From Litorisediminicola beolgyonensis (lineage in GTDB: Bacteria > Pseudomonadota > Alphaproteobacteria > Rhodobacterales > Rhodobacteraceae), in contig NZ_JBHTMU010000007.1 of assembly GCF_042679605.1 (NCBI RefSeq), forward strand, positions 78,909 to 142,908: 64,000 nt of DNA, given 5' to 3'. The notes beneath the pieces were generated by a model that searched no databases, was not told where the DNA came from, and saw only the letters and a program-made list of their open reading frames with translations. A program made the translations under genes and the position numbers. Of this stretch, positions 58,417 to 64,000 are shown in pieces (positions within the stretch are counted from its first letter, which is position 1; every line of letters begins with the position of its first letter).

Positions 58417-59289
58417 ATGCGTGAAATCGACATATACATCGACTGGTTTCGGAAGTTCGTCATTTACATCGCGCTTCTCGGATTCGCGGTTCTCATGGGT
58501 CCGTTCGGAACCTATGCGACTCTCGACCCGTGGGACCGCGTGATCTTCTGGACCGTCGACATCATTGTCGTGGCCTTCTTCACGCATCTCGCCTTGCACG
58601 GGATCTACAAGGCCCCGGCCGTCAGCCACATCACGCCGCCCACCCGGTTCGGCATGAGCGTGGCGCTTGGATCGATCCCCGCCGCAGGCGTGATCGGCTT
58701 CATCTACAATGTCATGGCCCCCGAGATCGCCGACGAGGTCTATTTCCCGGCGCTCTGGTCCGAGGCGATGATCTTCTCGATACTCTTGGCGTCGATCGAG
58801 TTCATTCTCTGGCCGCAGGTGGTCGGACGTCCCAAGGGCCGCGCGGAGCCACCCTTGTTCATCCCGCATGATCGCGTGCCGCGCATGCCGGCGCCCGCAG
58901 AGGGCGTGATCGAGATGGCGCCCGCGGCGACGGTCGAGGCGCCCGAGCCGGTGATCGAAGAGAGCGCCCCGCAGGCGTCACGCCTGGCGCAGCGGCTCCC
59001 GCACGAGCTGCGCGATGCCGAGATCATGTCGGTGTCGATGCAGGACCATTACGCCGAGATCACGACCACCGCCGGGGCGCACCTGATCCTGATGCGCATG
59101 GCCGACGCGCTCGACCTCTTGGACGACACGCCGGGCGCGCAGGTCCACCGGTCGCATTGGGCCGCGACCGCGCATGCCCAGACGCTCCGCCGCGACGGGC
59201 GGAAATACGAGCTCGAGATGTCCGATGGCCGGGTCCTGCCGGTCTCGGGCAGCTATCTCGACGCCGCCCGGGACCTGGTCGGGGAGTGA
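58417..59289 (+). CDS. Membrane-bound LytTR DNA-binding protein
   Basis: 290 residues. Four membrane helices in the first about 140 residues (for example FVIYIALLGFAVLMGPFG and IIVVAFFTHLALHGIY), then a Pro/Ala/Glu-rich linker (about 150-190) and a C-terminal LytTR domain: EIMSVSMQDHYAEITTTAGA, HLILMRMADALDLLDDTPG, QVHRSHWAATAHAQTLRRDG and DGRVLPVSGSYLDAARD. LytTR domains bind DNA through beta strands. Here the domain is tethered to the membrane without a receiver domain, so it may sense the membrane or envelope state directly. Its stop is 5 bases from the convergent ETF-QO gene. Confidence 0.88.
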   Translation: MREIDIYIDWFRKFVIYIALLGFAVLMGPFGTYATLDPWDRVIFWTVDIIVVAFFTHLALHGIYKAPAVSHITPPTRFGMSVALGSIPAAGVIGFIYNVMAPEIADEVYFPALWSEAMIFSILLASIEFILWPQVVGRPKGRAEPPLFIPHDRVPRMPAPAEGVIEMAPAATVEAPEPVIEESAPQASRLAQRLPHELRDAEIMSVSMQDHYAEITTTAGAHLILMRMADALDLLDDTPGAQVHRSHWAATAHAQTLRRDGRKYELEMSDGRVLPVSGSYLDAARDLVGE

Positions 59290-59293
59290 CCGC

Positions 59294-60946
59294 TCACATG
59301 TTCGGGTAGTTCGGCCCGTCGCCCCCCTGCGGCGTGGTCCAGACGATGTTCTGGGCCGGGTCCTTGATGTCGCAGGTCTTGCAGTGCACGCAGTTCTGGA
59401 AGTTGATCACGAAGCGCGGGTCCTTGCCCTCTTCCTCGACGAACTCGTAGACGCCCGCCGGGCAGTAGCGCGTGCTCGGACCGGCATACTCCTTCCAGTC
59501 GACCGCGACCGGCACGCTGGCATCCTTGAGCTTGAGATGCGCGGGCTGGCTTTCCTCGTGGTTGGTCATCGCGAAGGAGACGTTGGTCAGCCGGTCGAAG
59601 CTCAGCTTTCCGTCGGGCTTGGGATAGTCGATGGGAGCAAATTTCGACGCCTTGCCGGTCGCCGCCGCATCGGTCTTGCCATGGCCGACCGTGCCGAAGA
59701 GCGAGACACCGAAGAGGCTGTTGGTCCACATGTCGAATCCGCCGAGCGCGAGGCTCGCGGTCAGGCCCATCTTCGACCAGAGCGGCTTCACGTTCCGCAC
59801 CTTCTTGAGGTCCTTGCCGATCGCGCCCTCGCGCACCTCGCTCTCGTAGGCGCTCAGCTCATCCGCCGAGCGGCCCGCCTCGAGCGCCGCATGCGCGGCT
59901 TCGGCCGCCGCCTTGCCCGAGAGCATCGCGTTGTGGTTGCCCTTGATGCGCGGCACGTTGACCATGCCGACCGAGCAGCCCAGAAGCGCCACGCCCGGCG
60001 CGACCATCTTCGGCATCGACTGGTAGCCGCCCTCCGAGATCGCCCGCGCGCCATAGGCCACGCGCTTCCCGCCCTTCAGGAGCTCCGCCACCATCGGGTG
60101 ATGCTTGAAGCGCTGGAACTCCATGTAGGGGTAGAGATACGGGTTCTCGTAGTTCAGATGCACCACGAAGCCGACATAGACCTGGTTGTTGTCGAGGTGG
60201 TAGGTGAACGACCCGCCGCCCGCGTTCTTGCCCAAGGGCCAGCCCATCGTGTGGGTCACGGTGCCCTCGCGATGCTTGGCCGGGTCGATCTCCCAGATCT
60301 CCTTCATGCCGAGGCCGAATTTCTGCGGCTCCTTGCCGTTCGAGAGGTCGAACTTCTCGATCACCTCTTTCGACAGCGACCCGCGGACGCCCTCGGAGAG
60401 GAAGACATACTTGCCGTGCAGTTCCATCCCCGGCTCGTAGCCGTCGCCCGGAGTGCCGTCGGCGGTCTTGCCGAACTCGCCCGCGACCACGCCCTTGACC
60501 GCGCCGTCCTCGGAATAGACCAGCTCGGAGCAGGCCATGCCGGGGAAGATTTCGACGCCCAGCTCCTCGGCCTGCTCGGCCATCCAGCGGCAGACATTGC
60601 CCATCGAGACGATGAAATTGCCGTGGTTATTCATCAGCGGCGGCATCGGCCAGTTCGGAACCCGGATCTGCCCCTCTTCGCCCAGCATGTAGAAGTTGTC
60701 ATGCTTGACCGGCACCGTCAGCGGCGCGCCCTTGGCCTTCCAGTCGGGAATCAGCGCATCGAGCCCGCAGGGATCGAGCACCGCGCCCGACAGGATATGC
60801 GCGCCGACCTCGGAGCCCTTCTCGAGCACGACGACCGAGCGCTCGGGATCGAGCTGCTTCAGACGGATCGCCGCCGAAAGCCCTGCAGGGCCGGCACCGA
60901 CGATGACGACGTCATATTCCATCGACTCGCGGGTCATATCGCTCAT
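59294..60946 (-). CDS. etfD: Electron transfer flavoprotein-ubiquinone oxidoreductase
   Basis: 550 residues. FAD-binding VVIVGAGPAGLSAAIRLKQ near the N-terminus, membrane-contact and quinone region YLYPYMEFQRFKHHP, GCSVGMVNVPRIKGNHNAML, and the C-terminal [4Fe-4S] cysteines in STRYCPAGVYEF, NFQNCVHCKTCDIKDP. It takes electrons from ETF, including those from acyl-CoA and methylsuccinyl-CoA dehydrogenases, to ubiquinone at the inner membrane. ATG 60946 follows GGAAGGAC; the longer frame to 60991 is rejected. Confidence 0.95.
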   Translation of the reverse strand: MSDMTRESMEYDVVIVGAGPAGLSAAIRLKQLDPERSVVVLEKGSEVGAHILSGAVLDPCGLDALIPDWKAKGAPLTVPVKHDNFYMLGEEGQIRVPNWPMPPLMNNHGNFIVSMGNVCRWMAEQAEELGVEIFPGMACSELVYSEDGAVKGVVAGEFGKTADGTPGDGYEPGMELHGKYVFLSEGVRGSLSKEVIEKFDLSNGKEPQKFGLGMKEIWEIDPAKHREGTVTHTMGWPLGKNAGGGSFTYHLDNNQVYVGFVVHLNYENPYLYPYMEFQRFKHHPMVAELLKGGKRVAYGARAISEGGYQSMPKMVAPGVALLGCSVGMVNVPRIKGNHNAMLSGKAAAEAAHAALEAGRSADELSAYESEVREGAIGKDLKKVRNVKPLWSKMGLTASLALGGFDMWTNSLFGVSLFGTVGHGKTDAAATGKASKFAPIDYPKPDGKLSFDRLTNVSFAMTNHEESQPAHLKLKDASVPVAVDWKEYAGPSTRYCPAGVYEFVEEEGKDPRFVINFQNCVHCKTCDIKDPAQNIVWTTPQGGDGPNYPNM

Positions 60947-61220
60947 TGCATGTCCTTCCCTTGCCGCCACGGCACCTGCGCCCGGATTCAAACTCGACGT
61001 GGAGTATCAAGACGCAAGCACAGGTTCAATTGTGACACCGCGTCCCGGTGTCTCTGTCGCGGCGTCGCGCAGCTCTGCGCCCATCGGCACGGCACTGCTT
61101 GCAAAATGTCGCGTCGCTCGGCAGGGTTGAACAACCCGAGACCCCATGATTAGGACGCGGGTCAGGAAATGTGAACCGCCGGGGAATTGCCCGCCCCGGA
61201 CATGACTGTCGGGAAGACCC

Positions 61221-61691
61221 ATGGACAAGATACCGATGACCCGCGCGGGGGCCACCGCGCTCGAAGCGGAATTGAAGCACCTCAAATCCGAGGAGCGGCC
61301 TGCGATCATCCGGGCCATCGCCGAAGCGCGCGAGCATGGCGATCTGTCGGAGAATGCCGAGTATCACTCCGCCCGCGAGAAGCAGAGCTTCATCGAGGGC
61401 CGGATCAAGGAGCTCGAAGGCGTTCTGGGCATGGCCGAGGTGATCGACCCCAAGACCCTCTCCGGCACGATCAAGTTCGGTGCCACCGTGACGGTGGTCG
61501 ACGAGGATACGGACGAAGAGAAGACCTGGCAGATCGTCGGCGAGCACGAGGCCAATATCGAAAAGGGCCTCCTGAACGTCCGCTCCCCCATCGCCCGCGC
61601 CCTCATCGGCAAGGATGAAGGCGACTCGGTCGAGGTCCGCACCCCCGGCGGGGAGCGCTCTTACGAGATCCTGAAGATCGACTACGTCTGA
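61221..61691 (+). CDS. greA: Transcription elongation factor GreA
   Basis: 156 residues. The coiled-coil N-terminal domain has ALEAELKHLKSEERPAIIRA, the acidic tip is HGDLSENAEYHSAREKQ, and the C-terminal FKBP-like domain includes GTIKFGATVTVVDEDTD and SPIARALIGKDEGDSVEV. It rescues backtracked RNA polymerase by stimulating transcript cleavage. 19 bases separate it from the next gene. Confidence 0.96.
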   Translation: MDKIPMTRAGATALEAELKHLKSEERPAIIRAIAEAREHGDLSENAEYHSAREKQSFIEGRIKELEGVLGMAEVIDPKTLSGTIKFGATVTVVDEDTDEEKTWQIVGEHEANIEKGLLNVRSPIARALIGKDEGDSVEVRTPGGERSYEILKIDYV

Positions 61692-61710
61692 GAGGGGCGA
61701 CAGCGCCGTC

Positions 61711-62718
61711 ATGGCTGACAGCAAGGATACACACTCCACCCCGCTCGGAACCTACCCGGCGGGAGGGGGCGAGGGCGTGACCGGGCTCGAGATCAGCGCC
61801 GCGGCGCTGTCCGCGCTCTGGCTCTTTGTGGCGGGGCTCTATTTCGTCCTGGGCGGGGCCGAGGGCGCGGATGGGCTGCGCTTTCTCCTGGCCGCGATGG
61901 TGCTGTTCCTTCCTGTGGCGATGATCTGGGTCGCCGTTGCCGCGACCCGCGCGACGCGGATCATGCGCCATGAAAGCACCCGCCTCCAGGCTGCGGTCGA
62001 CGCGCTCCGCCAGGCCTATGTGGCGCAGGCCAAGTCCAACCAGAACAACGCGCCCGAGGGCATCTCCAAGAAGCTCGACGCCATCGCCGCCAGCCAGAAG
62101 AAGACCGAGACCGCCTTCGCGATGTTCTCCTCGACCCGCGCGAAAGAGCAGATCGCCGCGCAGGCCGCGCCCGGCGCCGCGCCCTCCGGTCCCGCGGGCG
62201 AACAGGCGAGCCTCGCCCTCGGCACCCCGGCCGAGGCGCTGCGCCCGCCCCTGTCCAATGCCGATCTGATCCGCGCGCTGAACTTCCCCGAGACCGCCGA
62301 GGACCAGGCCGGGTTCGCGGCGCTCCGGAAGGCCCTCAAGGACCGTCCCGCCGCGCAATTCGTCCAGGCCGCGCAGGACGTGCTGACGCTTCTGAGCCAG
62401 GACGGCATCTACATGGACGACCTCTCGCCCGACCTGGCCCGCCCCGAGATCTGGCGCCGCTTCGCCCAGGGCGAGCGGGGCCGCGCCATCGCGGCCCTGG
62501 GCGGCATCCGCGACCGCTCGAGCCTTGCGCTCACCGCCGGGCGCATGAAGCAGGACCCGATCTTCCGCGACGCGGCGCATCATTTCCTGCGGCTCTACGA
62601 CCGTGGCTTCGCCCGCTTCGCCGAGACCGCGACCGATGCCGAGATCTCCGAATTCGCGGGCACCCGCACCAGCCGCGCCTTCATGCTGATCGGCCGCGTC
62701 GCCGGGACGTTCAACTGA
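61711..62718 (+). CDS. Hypothetical membrane protein
   Basis: 335 residues. Two hydrophobic helices near residues 26-45 and 53-77 are followed by a charged region with a coiled-coil segment (RQAYVAQAKSNQNNAPEG) and a soluble C-terminal part of about 160 residues (SNADLIRALNFPETAEDQAG to RAFMLIGRVAGTFN). I do not recognise a named domain. It is between greA and moeA, an arrangement that recurs in related bacteria as I recall. Its stop lies 4 bases from the convergent moeA-like gene. Function unknown. Confidence 0.75.
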   Translation: MADSKDTHSTPLGTYPAGGGEGVTGLEISAAALSALWLFVAGLYFVLGGAEGADGLRFLLAAMVLFLPVAMIWVAVAATRATRIMRHESTRLQAAVDALRQAYVAQAKSNQNNAPEGISKKLDAIAASQKKTETAFAMFSSTRAKEQIAAQAAPGAAPSGPAGEQASLALGTPAEALRPPLSNADLIRALNFPETAEDQAGFAALRKALKDRPAAQFVQAAQDVLTLLSQDGIYMDDLSPDLARPEIWRRFAQGERGRAIAALGGIRDRSSLALTAGRMKQDPIFRDAAHHFLRLYDRGFARFAETATDAEISEFAGTRTSRAFMLIGRVAGTFN

Positions 62719-62722
62719 CGTC

Positions 62723-64000
62723 TCAGAGATCGAAAGCCGAAAACGGGATGTAGCGCACCGGATCGCCGGGCTGGATCTCGCGCGCCTCTTCGTCCAGTTC
62801 GACGAACCCTTCCGCCCAGCTCAGGCCCGACACCCGGCCCGAGCCTTCGGAATGGAACACCTCCGCCCGGCCCTCGCGGAGCCGCGCGCGCAGGAACTCG
62901 CGCCGTCCGGCCTTCTTGCGCTTCTCGAACCCCGCCGGGACGGTCATGCCGTCGGGCGCCGTCCAGCCCGCTCCGCCCAGAAGGGCGAGCGCGGGCCGCG
63001 CGAAGACCAGCGCGCAGGTGAAGGCCGCGACCGGGTTGCCCGGCAGGCCGAAGACCGGCATCCCCGACCATACCCCGAGCGCCAGGGGCCGCCCCGGCTT
63101 GAGCGCGATCCGCCAGGTCGCCTGGCTTCCGGCCTGCGTCAAGAGGGCCGAGACATGGTCTTCGTCGCCCGCGGACGCCCCGCCCGAGGTCAGAAGCGCG
63201 TCGACCCGATCCGCCGCGCGGTCGAAGAGCGCCGCGAGCGCGTTCCGGTCGTCCGGCGCGCGTCCCAGATCGACAGCCTCGTAGCCCCAGCGATGCAGGA
63301 TCGACAGCAGCATCGGCCGGTTCGCATCGGCGATCTGCCCCGGCGCCACCGCCGCCCCCGGCTCGGTCAACTCGTCCCCCGTCGACAGGACCCCGACCCT
63401 GAGCTGGCGAAAGACCGGCAGCGTCCCGTGCCCGGTCGCCGCGGCAAGCGCCAGGTCGGCCGGCGTCAGGCGACGCCCCGCGGTCAGGATCGAGGCACCG
63501 CGCGCGACATCCTCGCCCGCGCGCCGGGTGTTCGACCGGGGCTTCACCGGCCCCCGAAACGCCACCGTCGCGCCGTCGCTGGCCGTGTCCTCGTCCAGAA
63601 CCACCGTATCGACGCCCTCGGGCAGCGCCGCGCCGGTCAGCACACGCAGCGCATATCCTTCCGGCACGACATGCCGGAACGGCGCGCCCGCCGCCGCCCG
63701 GCCCGCGAGCAGGGGCAAGGTCACCTCGCCCGACGCACCCCCGAGATCCGCCGCGAAGCCGTAGCCGTCGACCGCACTGTTGGCCTCGGGCGGGTTCGGA
63801 CGCAGCGCCATGACGTCCCGCGCCAGCACCCGTCCCGCCGCGCGGAAGAGCGGCAGCTCCTCGAACGACACGACCGGCGCCAACCGCTCCTGCAGTCGCT
63901 CCAGCGCCGCGTCGACCGGCGTCCAGCTCACCCCCGGCGGCAGCGCGAAGCAATCGTTCCGGAGCGGCGGCGGCGCCAGCTCGCCCCGCGCCAGCGCCGG
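62723..64000 (-). CDS. moeA: MoeA-like molybdopterin molybdotransferase, 5' end outside window
   Basis: At least 425 residues with the frame open through the right edge. Features: NPPEANSAVDGYGFAA (metal/MPT site), GVLSTGDELTEPG, IADANRPMLLSIL, DALLTSGGASAGDEDHVSAL, ALKPGRPLALGV and GLPGNPVAAFTCALVF. It inserts molybdate into molybdopterin to make Moco, which the IorAB-like hydroxylase in this window needs. A GTG at 63931 could be a start, but the frame upstream continues as RNDCFALPPG, as in relatives, so the true start is probably beyond base 64000. Confidence 0.9.
   Translation of the reverse strand, partial: PALARGELAPPPLRNDCFALPPGVSWTPVDAALERLQERLAPVVSFEELPLFRAAGRVLARDVMALRPNPPEANSAVDGYGFAADLGGASGEVTLPLLAGRAAAGAPFRHVVPEGYALRVLTGAALPEGVDTVVLDEDTASDGATVAFRGPVKPRSNTRRAGEDVARGASILTAGRRLTPADLALAAATGHGTLPVFRQLRVGVLSTGDELTEPGAAVAPGQIADANRPMLLSILHRWGYEAVDLGRAPDDRNALAALFDRAADRVDALLTSGGASAGDEDHVSALLTQAGSQATWRIALKPGRPLALGVWSGMPVFGLPGNPVAAFTCALVFARPALALLGGAGWTAPDGMTVPAGFEKRKKAGRREFLRARLREGRAEVFHSEGSGRVSGLSWAEGFVELDEEAREIQPGDPVRYIPFSAFDL

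Noticed and set aside
58173..58424. 83-residue open frame before the LytTR gene
   Set aside because: No ribosome binding site or recognisable family; it overlaps the LytTR start and the likely promoter.

Overview
The window is a GC-rich chromosomal segment of an alphaproteobacterium, most likely a marine or halotolerant member of the Rhodobacterales (Rhodobacteraceae/Roseobacter relatives). The evidence is the combination of a CcrM-type GANTC DNA methyltransferase, methylsuccinyl-CoA dehydrogenase of the ethylmalonyl-CoA pathway, a polyprenyl diphosphate synthase and ETF-ubiquinone oxidoreductase (ubiquinone-based respiration), a TRAP dicarboxylate transporter, a complete ectoine operon, and rpsD as a stand-alone gene with a GTG start. 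No phage, insertion sequence, CRISPR array, plasmid origin or rRNA operon was seen. The segment looks like core chromosome with short accessory insertions.

Layout. 0-9 kb: slipin/NfeD pair, a RimB-RimK fusion, a minus-strand operon of a membrane methyltransferase, a UbiG-like methyltransferase and a DUF4149 protein, a LysR regulator whose start codon seems lost, SufT, a periplasmic glycerophosphodiesterase, a hexapeptide acetyltransferase, a SufA/IscA protein and a frameshifted 2OG-Fe(II) oxygenase. 9-16 kb: tpiA, then a dctPQM TRAP operon with an intercistronic terminator, and a DctB-like kinase with a short DctD-like regulator that has no AAA+ domain. 16-23 kb: cytochrome P450, secreted hypothetical and YHS proteins, a GFA-family gene with an internal amber codon, TauE/SafE, methylsuccinyl-CoA dehydrogenase and xylulokinase. 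23-34 kb: a periplasmic molybdenum hydroxylase (IorA/IorB-like) with a diheme cytochrome c, then tamA-tamB. 34-39 kb: a MarR-type EctR divergent from ectABC-ask, with candidate operators. 39-49 kb: diaminopropionate ammonia-lyase-like enzyme, DMT exporter, ccrM with three GANTC sites upstream, rnhB, small secreted and membrane proteins (one with a C-terminal winged helix), tRNA-Arg(CCT), a LacI-type regulator, rpsD and an EAL protein. 49-64 kb: phaA-patatin-phaB, ankyrin protein, a short YdcH-like gene, trmN6-like and DUF2007 genes, polyprenyl diphosphate synthase, ispE, a TPR protein, a membrane LytTR protein, ETF-QO, greA, a membrane protein and a moeA-like gene running off the right end.

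How the genes fit together. PhaA, PhaB, Mcd and ETF-QO supply parts of acetyl-CoA assimilation and electron delivery to ubiquinone; IspE and the polyprenyl synthase feed the isoprenoid and quinone side chain, and the UbiG-like enzyme may touch quinones. The ectoine operon supplies osmoprotection with its own aspartate kinase. MoeA could supply cofactor for the IorAB hydroxylase. The window also holds three visibly damaged genes (LysR start, oxygenase frameshift, GFA nonsense codon). Three convergent gene pairs end on one shared CTAG that is a stop codon on both strands. I found no single clearly unprecedented multi-gene system. The best leads are the ect and ccrM regulatory sites, the membrane winged-helix protein, the RimB-RimK fusion and the TRAP regulator without AAA+.
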